DNA of 64,000 nucleotides, taken from contig NZ_LR027856.1 of the NCBI RefSeq assembly GCF_900607235.1, positions 1-64,000 on the forward strand. Reading direction: 5' to 3'. A program made the translations under genes and the position numbers. Below the pieces are notes generated by a model. That model saw only the letters and a list, made by a program, of their open reading frames with translations, was not told where the DNA came from and did no database searches. This DNA is from Olivibacter jilunii (GTDB lineage Bacteria > Bacteroidota > Bacteroidia > Sphingobacteriales > Sphingobacteriaceae). Below are positions 47,101-54,513 of the stretch, in pieces. Each line of letters begins with the position of its first letter. The stretch's first letter is position 1.

Positions 47101-48361
47101 AGGCTTACTAACGGTTAAGGAATTGGCAGATGCAAGGCTACCTATGCATTCCCAAGTCTCGTATGATGAAGTTTCAGCAAGCAAACAAAAGCTGCTTCAT
47201 GCAGCATTTTTACGCTTTATTGAAGGGAAGCGAAATAGCTATCAGGAAGGCTTTGAGCGTTTCATGCGGACTGAGCGTGATTGGTTAGATGATTTTGCAA
47301 TGTATCTCTTACTGAAAAAACAGCAAGAGGGACAACCTTGGTATAAGTGGCCCGATAAATTGAAATTACGAGATAGACAAACCCTCGCTGATCTTGCAAA
47401 GAAGTATAAGGTGGACCTCTTGGAGCTGAAATGGCAACAATATGAATTTTTTAACGAGTGGAAAGTTCTGAAAGCACAATGCGAAGCATTGTCAATCCAA
47501 TTGTTGGGTGATCTTCCGATATATGTTAATTACGATTCAGTTGATGTTTGGACCAACCGGCACCTGTTTAATTTAGGCGAGAACGGAAACTTGCGCGGAG
47601 TTGCCGGCGTACCTCCCGATTACTTTAATGCCGAAGGACAGCTATGGGGAATGCCAACCTTTAACTGGAAAGCCCACGAGCAAGAGAAGTATGCTTGGTG
47701 GCTAACCAGATTTAAAAAAAATCTCGAGTGGTATCATTCCATTCGTTTAGATCATTTCAGAGCTTTCTATGATTATTGGGAAGTCCCGGCATCTAAAGAA
47801 AATGCCGTGGAGGGCACTTGGAAAATTGGGCCACGTGAGAAACTCTTTAAATTAGTGAAAGAAAAGCTTGGAGCCGTTGCGTTAATAGCTGAAGACTTGG
47901 GCGATATAAGTCCAGGCGTCTACAAACTGCGAGACCGGCTTGGTCTCCCGGGGATGCGGGTTTTACAGTTCGCTTTTGGAGAGGATGCGCCTTACTCGCT
48001 TCATATTCCTCATCAGTATTCGATAAACAGTGTTGTTTATACAGGCACACACGATAACAACACGGTCGTTGGCTGGTACCAGGAAGAGCTTGATCGAGCA
48101 GGAAAAGATCGCTTGCAGTATTATCAAGGTCATAAGGTTAAGGGCGCTAACATCCATGAAGAAATGATCAGAATGGCTTATGCCTCTGTCGCTAAGTTGG
48201 CTATTATCCCTATGCAAGATGTGCTTGGCTTGGGCAAAGAGGCAAGAATGAATACACCGGCAACAACAGGAATAAATTGGAAGTGGCGGCTTTTAGACAA
48301 TCAATTCCGCTTAAAGCATATTAAATGGCTCAGAGAACTTGCTAAAACATACGCCCGGTAA
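44135..48361 (+). CDS. treY-malQ: Fusion of malto-oligosyltrehalose synthase and 4-alpha-glucanotransferase
   Basis: A 1408-residue two-enzyme protein. Residues ~1-880 are TreY (GH13_26), which turns the reducing-end glucose of a maltodextrin into a trehalose unit: ATYRVQFHKGFTFKDA, YASPIFEAVPGSTHGYDV, GLRVDHIDGLFDPEKYL near residue 312, and the late GVPDFYQGAEYQDLSFVDPDNRR. Residues ~910-1408 are MalQ (GH77), which disproportionates maltodextrins: GILLSLTSLPSAFGIGDLGP, YYSPYSAYSVFAGNPILIS, SIRLDHFRAFYDYWEVP near 1203, IAEDLGDI near 1251 and YTGTHDNNTVVGW near 1303. No frameshift or stop separates them. Both active sites look complete. Confidence 0.94.
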   Translation: MYTVFNPVATYRVQFHKGFTFKDALQLVPYWQALGVKSLYASPIFEAVPGSTHGYDVINPLTVNPEIGTLDELRTLTAKCKAHGLAWIQDIVPNHMAFHDANTWLMDVMEKGTNSPFANVFDTGLGNVFFQGAIMVPFLGSTLEKAIDQKEIKLVWKKSKLWLAYYDQLYPVNLNAYRAIMDRLLKRSPNEAKSAKSALDKAEQTRKGSASGFETSWLNFLDEWNKYTQAPGVQSRLKRLLEQINHDQEALIAVCEQQYYRLCSWEETDLKINYRRFFTVNSLICTQVQRDDVFTLTHQFIKQMVDEACFQGLRVDHIDGLFDPEKYLYDLRKLVGPEVYIVVEKILEDKEKLPAVWPIQGTSGYDYLALSNKLFTADRERAFNKIYNQVVGRHNDDICQQTIEKKSYILHQHMQGEAANLFEFFRRSKFLSDVELESLDVTLLKEAISSILIFCPVYRFYGNSFPLESSERKQLKALFQAIRANKPNLIAALDVLEELLLTVPKNNNKRFNERLLYFYQRLMQFSGPLMAKGVEDTLMYTYNRFIGHNEVGSSLSTFGFSKKAFHMEMEERQRHWPLAMNGTATHDTKRGEDARARLQALSCLPKKWQTTVSNLENAVKSRQIVVPEVNDRYFIYQTLLATYPLIEEEREDYPTRLSAYLEKALREGKVHSDWAEPDQEYEEKCINFALSMLDEEAGLWPLWASLLEEVDRYGMLNSLGQVLLKTTAPGVPDFYQGAEYQDLSFVDPDNRRKVDYKLRYRFLKSIEKKDIDLLTYWREHPNGNIKMAMIVKLLHYRSQHAKLFEQGLYLPLKVRGRYRNHILAFCRRFGQQWSIAIIPLYIAELCIDQACPIEDINWKDTRIDWPEDIPIDFVDVLNNENGQVERALHLADLFRNRLPLTVLHVNGSEKTRAAGILLSLTSLPSAFGIGDLGPEAQRFASQLSRAGQRFWQLLPLNPTGAKEYYSPYSAYSVFAGNPILISPEVLVQKGLLTVKELADARLPMHSQVSYDEVSASKQKLLHAAFLRFIEGKRNSYQEGFERFMRTERDWLDDFAMYLLLKKQQEGQPWYKWPDKLKLRDRQTLADLAKKYKVDLLELKWQQYEFFNEWKVLKAQCEALSIQLLGDLPIYVNYDSVDVWTNRHLFNLGENGNLRGVAGVPPDYFNAEGQLWGMPTFNWKAHEQEKYAWWLTRFKKNLEWYHSIRLDHFRAFYDYWEVPASKENAVEGTWKIGPREKLFKLVKEKLGAVALIAEDLGDISPGVYKLRDRLGLPGMRVLQFAFGEDAPYSLHIPHQYSINSVVYTGTHDNNTVVGWYQEELDRAGKDRLQYYQGHKVKGANIHEEMIRMAYASVAKLAIIPMQDVLGLGKEARMNTPATTGINWKWRLLDNQFRLKHIKWLRELAKTYAR

Positions 48362-48445
48362 GCGTGCAAATATTAGGCAGGAGAAAAATAAATCGTTGAT
48401 AATAAGTGGGCTATTGCGAAGGTTTGGAAATAATTTAAATTTTTT

Positions 48446-48475
48446 TTTGAATTATAAATCTTAGATGTATTTTTG
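48446..48475 (+). promoter_or_regulatory. Promoter of the tRNA-Glu gene
   Basis: TTTG (48446-48449), 18 bases, then TATTTTTG (48468-48475) fits the Bacteroidota promoter. The tRNA starts 27 bases later. Confidence 0.6.
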
Positions 48476-48502
48476 CAGTCCCGAAACGGAGAAAGCAATG
48501 AT

Positions 48503-48574
48503 GGCCCGTTCGTCTAGGGGTTAGGACGCAAGATTTTCATTCTTGAAACAGGGGTTCGATTCCCCTACGGGCTA
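48503..48574 (+). tRNA. tRNA-Glu (anticodon TTC)
   Basis: A cloverleaf can be drawn: acceptor GGCCCGT with ACGGGCT (first pair G-T), D arm TCTAGGGGTTAGGA, anticodon stem CAAGA/TCTTG with loop TTTTCAT (anticodon TTC), and T arm CAGGGGTTCGATTCCCCTA, followed by ACC. It reads GAA/GAG codons. The 3' half is shared with the end of the recombinase gene on the opposite strand, so this tRNA is the insertion site of the mobile element and its 3' end is supplied by the element. Confidence 0.97.
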
Positions 48575-48576
48575 CC
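48537..48576. other. Probable left attachment site (attL) in the tRNA-Glu 3' half
   Basis: The recombinase coding frame enters the tRNA gene from the right and stops in the anticodon (TGA on the minus strand, 48539-48537), giving the C-terminal residues RRGIEPLFQE. This is the pattern of elements that restore a tRNA 3' end on integration. The exact core repeat cannot be set without the right end, which is outside the window. Confidence 0.55.
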
Positions 48577-50099
48577 TTAGGGGAAAGATTCAAATTCAAA
48601 GAATCTTTCCCCTTTTTTATGTCTTCTAATTTACTGTTAATCAGCAAAATAAGAGACAGTGCTTCGTTAAGCCGAGCGGTTCGATGCCCTGTTCCATCAA
48701 AACATAGATTTTCGGGGTACATCGAACCAATGATACGGCGCTTTTCCTCAATACCAGCATTTTTATAATGTATATCTATATTAGAATACTTTACTATAAC
48801 TATGTCAAGCAAGTTTTCAATAGTTCGAAGGTTTTCCGAGGATGTGGGTAGTTCGGTCAATTCCACTTCCAGTCTTTTTAGAATCTCATTGCATTCCGTT
48901 TTGATGATTTTGAAATCGGAATGGTCGATTTCATCTTTCATTAGCTTGCGCCTAGCATTAGCCAATATTTCTTCCTGTTCTTCTATTTTACTGTAAAGTA
49001 AAGTCCGTTCGTCAAGTTCTTCACGTCTTGAGCTTTTATATTCATCCATAACAACCATTTTAAACAGTTCTCCCGCTTCTGACGCAAGTTTGTACTGCAA
49101 TAAATGATTTTCAAAATAATCGTTCACATCCTCAGCTTTAAACCTGCTTCCGCAATCCGGTGACGAACAGTGATAATAGTAATAATGCTGATGCCGCCCC
49201 TTTGATGCACTGCCTGTCAACATTCTATGGCAGTTGGGACATTCAAGAAATCCTCTTAACGGTAACATATCCTTTGAGACAATTTTAACTGCCAAAGGTC
49301 TTTTGTTTCCGTTTAATATATCTTGGACTTTATAGAAAAGACTTTCAGAAATAATCGGCTGGTGTTGTCCCCGGACTAATTCCATTTCCTCATCTTTATG
49401 AGCAGGTACAACCACGTAACCACAGTAGACAGGATTCCGGATAATTTTCCAAAAATTGTTCCTTTCGCATTGAAGCCCCTTTTCATTAGCCATCTTACGT
49501 ACCTGTTCAGCAGCATAAACACCTTTAGAAAGTTCTTCAAAAATCCATTTCATAATATCTGCTTCAGGCAGTTTAGGCATAATATATTTCTTTCCATCAG
49601 GAGTAACCCTATTGATATAACCTTTAATCGCTGATCCCATCCAACGACCCTCTCTTCTAGCTTTTCTCATTCCATAAAACACGTTCAGGGCCCTTCTATC
49701 ATTTTCAACCTCTGGTACAGCAAGATATATAGCAAGCATCATTTTATTTTCCGGAATAGATACATCAACAGGTTGTTCGATAGCATTTATACTCGTATTT
49801 AGCGATCTTAACACACCGATCATTTCGTATGCGGCTTCTATACTCCTACTAAATCTGTCCCATTTGACACAAAGTATCTGAACAGCGGTTTTACGCATTT
49901 TCTTCAGTTGAACCAATAGCATTTGCCACTCTGGACGGTTGAATGTTTTGGCAGAATGGTCTTCACGGATAATGCCTAAAACTTCTATACCGTTTAGATG
50001 GCAATATTGCAAAAGTCTCTCTTCCTGTTCTCTTAAAGAATACCCCCTTCTGGCCTGTTCGTCTGTACTTACACGAATATAAAGATATGCTGAGATCAT
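48537..50099 (-). CDS. Large serine recombinase (integrase of the element)
   Basis: A 520-residue site-specific recombinase. The N-terminal resolvase domain has the nucleophile Ser11 in YIRVSTDEQARRGYSL and the conserved VKWDRFSRS near residue 79. The middle Recombinase domain (residues ~155-260) includes NPVYCGYVV. A zinc ribbon follows with CPNC (287-290) and CSSPDC (311-316). A coiled-coil stretch (residues ~350-420) precedes the C-terminus. The last residues are encoded by the tRNA-Glu sequence. It should catalyse integration and excision at that tRNA. Confidence 0.93.
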   Translation of the reverse strand: MISAYLYIRVSTDEQARRGYSLREQEERLLQYCHLNGIEVLGIIREDHSAKTFNRPEWQMLLVQLKKMRKTAVQILCVKWDRFSRSIEAAYEMIGVLRSLNTSINAIEQPVDVSIPENKMMLAIYLAVPEVENDRRALNVFYGMRKARREGRWMGSAIKGYINRVTPDGKKYIMPKLPEADIMKWIFEELSKGVYAAEQVRKMANEKGLQCERNNFWKIIRNPVYCGYVVVPAHKDEEMELVRGQHQPIISESLFYKVQDILNGNKRPLAVKIVSKDMLPLRGFLECPNCHRMLTGSASKGRHQHYYYYHCSSPDCGSRFKAEDVNDYFENHLLQYKLASEAGELFKMVVMDEYKSSRREELDERTLLYSKIEEQEEILANARRKLMKDEIDHSDFKIIKTECNEILKRLEVELTELPTSSENLRTIENLLDIVIVKYSNIDIHYKNAGIEEKRRIIGSMYPENLCFDGTGHRTARLNEALSLILLINSKLEDIKKGKDSLNLNLSPKVARRGIEPLFQE

Positions 50100-50128
50100 G
50101 ATAAAAATTTTTACAGTAAACGATTCTG

Positions 50129-50293
50129 CTAATATTTTTTAAAGTATTGATTTACTGTTAATTTAGCTAAAATATACATAAAATCCAAAATTATTTTTGC
50201 TTGGTCTTCATTAACTTGTATGCCGTTTTTACTCAAAATTTTCACTACTTGTTCGGGTGTAATATTTCTTTTTTCGATTAGTCTTTTAGCCAT
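50129..50293 (-). CDS. Small protein (54 residues) upstream of the serine recombinase
   Basis: An open frame that ends 29 bases before the recombinase start, in the same direction. The product (MAKRLIEKRNITPEQVVKIL, then NEDQAKIILDFMYILAKLTV, end NQYFKKY) is basic and helical. Its position directly before the integrase suggests a co-transcribed recombination accessory or regulator, but I cannot name the family. Start at ATG 50293; the ribosome-binding site is weak. The rest of the 50294-50407 stretch holds nothing else that I can see. Confidence 0.5.
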   Translation of the reverse strand: MAKRLIEKRNITPEQVVKILSKNGIQVNEDQAKIILDFMYILAKLTVNQYFKKY

Positions 50294-50407
50294 ATTATTT
50301 CATTGTCTTGAAAAACAATGGTGCCAAAAGTTTATACGAGTCATTGACAACTTTCAGGGTGGTACCTAAAAGTTTTGTCATCTGGGAAAGAAACTATTTT
50401 TCGTTAT

Positions 50408-51439
50408 TTATTTGTAATATTTCTTCTTCAACCATAAACTGGCCCTAACCAGTGCTATCAATACGGGAACTTCTACCAATGGGCCGATGACGCCCACAAA
50501 TGCCTGTGGGGAATGAATGCCGAACACAGCAATAGATACGGCTATTGCCAGTTCAAAATTATTACCCGTAGCTGTAAATGCCACGGATGCGTTTTTGTCA
50601 TAAGGAACGTTCAATAATTTGTTGACAAAGAAGCTCACAAAAAACATTAATACAAAATAGATGATTAAGGGAGTTGCTACTTTTATCACATCCATTGGTA
50701 ATTCTAATATTTTATGGCCTTTCAAACTGAACATCAACACTATAGTGAACAGCAAAGCGTACAATGTGATCGGTGATATTATCGGCACAAATTTCCGGTT
50801 AAACCATTCTATACCTTTTAATCTGGTCAGGAAGTAACGGCTTATAAAACCTGCAAAGAAAGGAATACCTAGATATATCAGTACACTCTCAGTCACGTCT
50901 TGCATGGACACGCTTACATTGAAACTGGCCAATCCTAATTTATTGGGCAGTACATTGATGAACAGCCAAACCAAAAAACTGTAAGTAAGAATCTGGAAGA
51001 TGCTGTTTAGTGCTACCAATAGGGCTGCATATTCCCTGTTGCCTTTTGCCAAGTCATTCCATACGATTACCATTGCGATACATCTTGCCAGCCCGATCAA
51101 TATCAGGCCGGTCATATAATCCGGTTCGTTCCTTAAAAACAAAACAGCCAAGCCGAACATCAGCACCGTACCGATTACCCAATTGAGCGATAAGGATATT
51201 GCGATTACTTTTTTATCCTTAACCGCTTTTGGAAGTAATGTGTAATCTACTTTTGCCAAAGGAGGGTACATCATCAGTATAAGCCCTATTGCCAGGGGAA
51301 TATTGGTAGTGCCTACGGATAAAGTATCTGTGAGATCGGAAATGTTCGGAAAAATATACCCTAACATAATTCCCAAAGCCATAGCAAGGAATATCCACAG
51401 GGTAAGGTAACGGTCAAGGAATTTAAGTTTTGGTTGCAT
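50408..51439 (-). CDS. acr3: ACR3 family arsenite efflux transporter
   Basis: Pumps arsenite out across the inner membrane. The 343-residue protein has ten hydrophobic helices, starting [20 protein letters not shown]. The conserved ACR3 segment [19 protein letters not shown] contains the essential cysteine near residue 120, and [19 protein letters not shown] and [20 protein letters not shown] are also diagnostic. It is the last gene of the ars operon, three bases after the arsenate reductase gene. Confidence 0.95.
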   Translation of the reverse strand: MQPKLKFLDRYLTLWIFLAMALGIMLGYIFPNISDLTDTLSVGTTNIPLAIGLILMMYPPLAKVDYTLLPKAVKDKKVIAISLSLNWVIGTVLMFGLAVLFLRNEPDYMTGLILIGLARCIAMVIVWNDLAKGNREYAALLVALNSIFQILTYSFLVWLFINVLPNKLGLASFNVSVSMQDVTESVLIYLGIPFFAGFISRYFLTRLKGIEWFNRKFVPIISPITLYALLFTIVLMFSLKGHKILELPMDVIKVATPLIIYFVLMFFVSFFVNKLLNVPYDKNASVAFTATGNNFELAIAVSIAVFGIHSPQAFVGVIGPLVEVPVLIALVRASLWLKKKYYK

Positions 51440-51442
51440 CGG

Positions 51443-52054
51443 CTATTTATTAATCTCCGAAAAAACATAGAACATTTCTGCTGCGATCTGTAAACTTCTT
51501 TCTGTATAAACCTCTTTCTGTTCCGGCGTATTGTCTGAAATTTTAGGGTCTTCATAGTTGATGGACACTCTTTTTTCCGCACCGGGAATAAAAGGACAAC
51601 CATTGTCTGCCTGTGAACAGGTCATAACAGCGGCAAATGTCGATACAGGATTGTAAGGGTTATCATATTTTTTGGAAAAACCGATTATAGGTAAAGCGTT
51701 GTCACTGTATTTAATGGCATATACAGGATTATTGATCTCTGTTATCCTGAAAATATTGAAGCCCTGATCGGTCAATGTTTCTGCCACTTTCGGGAACAGT
51801 GCCGTTTCATCTGTACCACCTGAATAACAATATACATTTGGAATGCTAAAATATGTGGCGGCTGTTTGGGCCCATACCTGTGATAAGTGGCTTCTACGTG
51901 AATTATGGGTACAGATGAAATTGATATTTATATCCTGCTGCCCGTTTGTTTTTTGTTGTACAAAATCAATCAACGGTTTTAATAGGGTTTTACGCTTTTC
52001 GCTGATTGTTTGTCGCCTCAATTTTTCTATTGTCTGTGATAAAGCTGAATACAT
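51443..52054 (-). CDS. Arsenate reductase-like LMW protein tyrosine phosphatase
   Basis: Reduces arsenate to arsenite for export, by family and context. The 203-residue protein has an N-terminal helical extension (~45 residues) and the LMW-PTP P-loop FICTHNSRRSHLSQVWAQTA near residues 47-66. The C-terminal cysteine pair needed for the disulfide relay is likely in MTCSQADNGCPFIPG near residue 144-158. NYEDPKISDNTPEQKEVY gives the general-acid DP loop. It lies between the acetyltransferase gene and acr3 in the ars operon. Confidence 0.88.
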   Translation of the reverse strand: MYSALSQTIEKLRRQTISEKRKTLLKPLIDFVQQKTNGQQDININFICTHNSRRSHLSQVWAQTAATYFSIPNVYCYSGGTDETALFPKVAETLTDQGFNIFRITEINNPVYAIKYSDNALPIIGFSKKYDNPYNPVSTFAAVMTCSQADNGCPFIPGAEKRVSINYEDPKISDNTPEQKEVYTERSLQIAAEMFYVFSEINK

Positions 52055-52079
52055 GATAATTTATTTGGTTTGATACCTG

Positions 52080-52571
52080 TTAATTTGTTCCAACGCTTTT
52101 GCTTCTACGCTCCATTAGTACATTGTCTTTCCAAACACCGTTTTTCTTTCCTATTTTCTCCCTGTAACCTACTAGCCTGAAACCGCACTTTTCGTGTAGT
52201 CTGATGCTGCTTTGATTTTCAGAGAAGATTGCCGATTGTAAAGTCCAGATGCCGTTTATTTCGCTCTGTGCGATCAATTCATGCAGTAATAGTTTACCGA
52301 AACCTTTTCCTCTTTCGTCTTGTCCTATGTAAATACTCACTTCTGCTACCCCTGCATAAACACATCTGCCTGAAACAGGTGTCAATGCTGCCCAACCGAT
52401 CATCTTGTTATGCTCATAAATACTGATCCTGCAAAAGCCGAGATGCCCTCTGTCCCATTCTTCCCATTGGGGCAGATCGTTTTGAAAAGTGGCTATATTG
52501 GTAGCTAACCCTTGCCTGTAGATTTCTGCCACTTCAGCAAAATTATCTATTGTAATTGGCCTTGTTTCCAT
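52080..52571 (-). CDS. GNAT acetyltransferase, ArsN / phosphinothricin-acetyltransferase-like
   Basis: A 163-residue acetyltransferase with ITIDNFAEVAEIYRQGLATNIATF at the N-terminus (quoted in parts: EIYRQGLATNIATF), VSIYIGQDERGKGFGKLLLHEL as the acetyl-CoA loop, and SIRLHEKCGFRLVGYREKIG. This is the ArsN/Pat layout. ArsN1-type enzymes acetylate organoarsenicals such as phosphinothricin-like arsinothricin and protect against them; here this is inferred from position in the ars operon. The start codon follows the DUF6428 stop with no gap. Confidence 0.82.
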   Translation of the reverse strand: METRPITIDNFAEVAEIYRQGLATNIATFQNDLPQWEEWDRGHLGFCRISIYEHNKMIGWAALTPVSGRCVYAGVAEVSIYIGQDERGKGFGKLLLHELIAQSEINGIWTLQSAIFSENQSSIRLHEKCGFRLVGYREKIGKKNGVWKDNVLMERRSKSVGTN

Positions 52572-53036
52572 TTAGCAACATCCTGAATTTGGTGTGCAGC
52601 AGGCACTGTTCAGGTTGGATAATTTAACTTTTTGCTTCTCCGCAGGAATGCCGCATGCATCACTAGCCAGGCAGGCCGTTTGTTTATTTTTTAACACAAA
52701 ATGGTTCCCGTTAAAACCAAGATCGTATTTACCGATCGTTTCGCGTTGATATTCTACCTCTATTTCTGCATCTTCAATCCCTAATTTTTCTTCGGATAAC
52801 CGGATGATGTTTAATAGTTTGGCAGGTTTCAGCCTGTGTTGGTAATCATGGGCATTCCACAATTGAAAATTGACGATCTTTTCATTTCTGATGGTTCCCC
52901 CGCAGTCAATAAAATGTTTTGTAACCATTCCAATTTCTGTGACGTGGAAATGTTCGGGAACAGGCGTCCCGTCTGTTAACTGAAATTCAACATTTTCCAA
53001 TGCCGGTAAGATTTCTTTGATTTTTGATAGCTTCAT
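52572..53036 (-). CDS. DUF6428-like protein with a Cys-rich tail
   Basis: A 154-residue protein often found in Bacteroidota ars operons; I recall it as DUF6428. The N-terminal ~105 residues contain KIKEILPALENVEFQL and PEHFHVTEIGMVTKHFIDCG and NEKIVNFQLWNAHDYQHRLK. The C-terminus is rich in cysteine (CLASDACGIPAEK, then NSACCTPNSGCC at the very end), suggesting arsenite or metal binding. Function is unproven. It starts after the inner operator and abuts the acetyltransferase gene. Confidence 0.75.
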   Translation of the reverse strand: MKLSKIKEILPALENVEFQLTDGTPVPEHFHVTEIGMVTKHFIDCGGTIRNEKIVNFQLWNAHDYQHRLKPAKLLNIIRLSEEKLGIEDAEIEVEYQRETIGKYDLGFNGNHFVLKNKQTACLASDACGIPAEKQKVKLSNLNSACCTPNSGCC

Positions 53037-53065
53037 GATACATAGATTAAAACTGAATATTTAGT

Positions 53066-53090
53066 GTTATATTGCAATATAACGATGTTA
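53066..53090. promoter_or_regulatory. ArsR operator-like palindrome inside the ars operon
   Basis: GTTATATTGCAATATAAC (53066-53083) is a perfect 18-bp palindrome in the 73-base gap between arsR and the DUF6428 gene. The stretch 53069-53090 matches the stretch 53052-53073-equivalent in front of arsR (53452-53473) at 19 of 22 positions, so it is very likely a second ArsR site. Confidence 0.7.
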
Positions 53091-53109
53091 TAAAGTACAA
53101 AAAATGCCG

Positions 53110-53439
53110 TTAACAGCATTGTCCAACTTTTACATCCTGTTCAAAGAAAAGGTTAAACAGATTTTGTATTTCTTTCCATTTCTTTTCCTCAATGCAGTAG
53201 CAAACGGACTTCCCCTCAATTGTTCCCTGAATGATGCCGATGTTTTTCAGCTCCTTTAAGTGTTGTGAAATGGTAGCCTGTGCCAGTCCCAATACATCAA
53301 CCAGATCATTACAGATACAGGCTTTCTGATTGATAATATATTGAAGTATGGCTATACGTGCCGGATGTCCCAAAACTTTAAACAGTGATGCCAGCCTGTT
53401 CTGTTCGTCTGTGAATATTTCTGATTTTGTAAGTCCCAT
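53110..53439 (-). CDS. arsR: ArsR family arsenite-responsive repressor
   Basis: A 109-residue winged helix-turn-helix repressor. The order LASLFKVLGHPARIAILQYI, ACICNDLVDVLGLAQATISQ and HLKELKNIGIIQGTIEGKSV is typical of ArsR. The cysteines at ACICNDLV (metal-binding helix alpha-3 region) and the C-terminal VGQCC are candidate arsenite ligands. It is the first gene of the ars operon. An operator-like repeat lies directly before its start, which implies autoregulation. Confidence 0.94.
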   Translation of the reverse strand: MGLTKSEIFTDEQNRLASLFKVLGHPARIAILQYIINQKACICNDLVDVLGLAQATISQHLKELKNIGIIQGTIEGKSVCYCIEEKKWKEIQNLFNLFFEQDVKVGQCC

Positions 53440-53447
53440 ATCTTCTA

Positions 53448-53475
53448 TTTAATATCGCAATATTACGATATTAAA
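53448..53475. promoter_or_regulatory. ArsR operator-like inverted repeat before arsR
   Basis: TTTAATATCG (53448-53457) and CGATATTAAA (53466-53475) form a perfect 10-bp inverted repeat with an 8-base AT-rich spacer, starting 9 bases before the arsR start codon. It shares ATAT[T/C]GCAATAT and ACGAT[G/A]TTA with the site at 53069-53090. Confidence 0.75.
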
Positions 53476-53810
53476 TCCAAATATCAAAAATTTATTTTAT
53501 TGCTGTTACGGTCATTACATCGTGAAAAGCAAAAGCTTTTAAAGCTCCAGATGATTTTTGGCATCTTTCGTTATCTAACTAGGTGATATAACCTATACAA
53601 ATTAATTAGCACGCAAAGTTACTTCGCCAGCCCGACAGTCCCCAATCCATAACCCCACCCACTTCAAAGAAAAACCTGCACAAAACGGGTATCCATCCGT
53701 TCCGGACGGAGCCTCGCCATTTTGCTTGCTTTTTCTTTTCTCAGTCGGGCTTAGGCTCGTAACCGCTTTGGCCTCAATTAATTTTTCTTTTCACTTCAAA
53801 TTAAATCATC
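53476..53810. other. Intergenic region between arsR and the RadC-like gene
   Basis: These ~335 bases contain no convincing gene. Visible are a GC-richer stretch with a small hairpin (TCCGT-TCCGG-ACGGA near 53697-53711) and pyrimidine-rich blocks ahead of the RadC-like gene. It divides two opposite transcription units. Confidence 0.5.
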
Positions 53811-54269
53811 ATGAAAAATCAATTCATCGCCAACGAACTTCGTCTTACCTATCACAAAAACGAATTACTCGATCCTTCGCATTTCAAAAATGTCAACTCA
53901 TCGGACAAACTTTGTCAGGCTTTTAGAGAGATATGGAATATAGATGAAATTGAAATCCGGGAAAGCTTTTACGCAATATATTTCAACAGTAGGCTGAATG
54001 CAATTGGATACAGAAAAATAGCAGACGGTGGGGTGGATATGGTCATTGTAGATCTACGATTGCTAATTTCACCCGCACTGCTTTCCAACGCAAAATTAAT
54101 AGCCATTGCTCATAACCACCCAACCGGACAATTGGAACCTAGTCAAAGTGATAGAATGCTAACAGGTAAAATTTCGGATGCTTGTGAACTGATGCAGATG
54201 AAGCTGATAGATCATATCATCCTTTCAAGTGAAGGCTATTATTCTTTTTCAGATGCAGGGGTCTTATGA
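53811..54269 (+). CDS. RadC-like JAB domain protein
   Basis: A 152-residue protein of the RadC/UPF0758 JAB-metalloprotease-fold family without the helix-hairpin-helix part. The metal motif is HNHPTGQLEPSQSD near residue 103-116 (HxHP...SxxD). ESFYAIYFNSRLNAIGYRKI and MKLIDHIILSSEGYYSFSD are typical of mobile-element RadC proteins. Such short forms are common on Bacteroidota mobile elements; their function is unclear. It stands alone. Confidence 0.9.
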   Translation: MKNQFIANELRLTYHKNELLDPSHFKNVNSSDKLCQAFREIWNIDEIEIRESFYAIYFNSRLNAIGYRKIADGGVDMVIVDLRLLISPALLSNAKLIAIAHNHPTGQLEPSQSDRMLTGKISDACELMQMKLIDHIILSSEGYYSFSDAGVL

Positions 54270-54513
54270 TCCCTATTTTTTGCTATTCAAGCTTAAAACA
54301 TCCTATAGGACTTAAAACTTTTCCTTAAATTTTTCTACAGTTTTATTTAGATCAATGCCTTTTCCTAAACCCCTTTGAACAGGTCTCCTGTTTCCTTTAA
54401 GCGATAATAAGCATTCCAATTAACCGCATTTTAGTTACGACACAAAAACAATGAAATAGTCAATGATAATAATGCTACTGCATGGAAGTAGGTCTAATTT
54501 GTTAAAATCAATT
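54270..54513. other. AT-rich intergenic region, no gene seen
   Basis: This 244-base stretch separates the RadC-like gene from the convergent YozE-like gene. It is AT-rich and I see no open frame with a ribosome-binding site, no clear terminator and no notable repeat. Confidence 0.5.
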
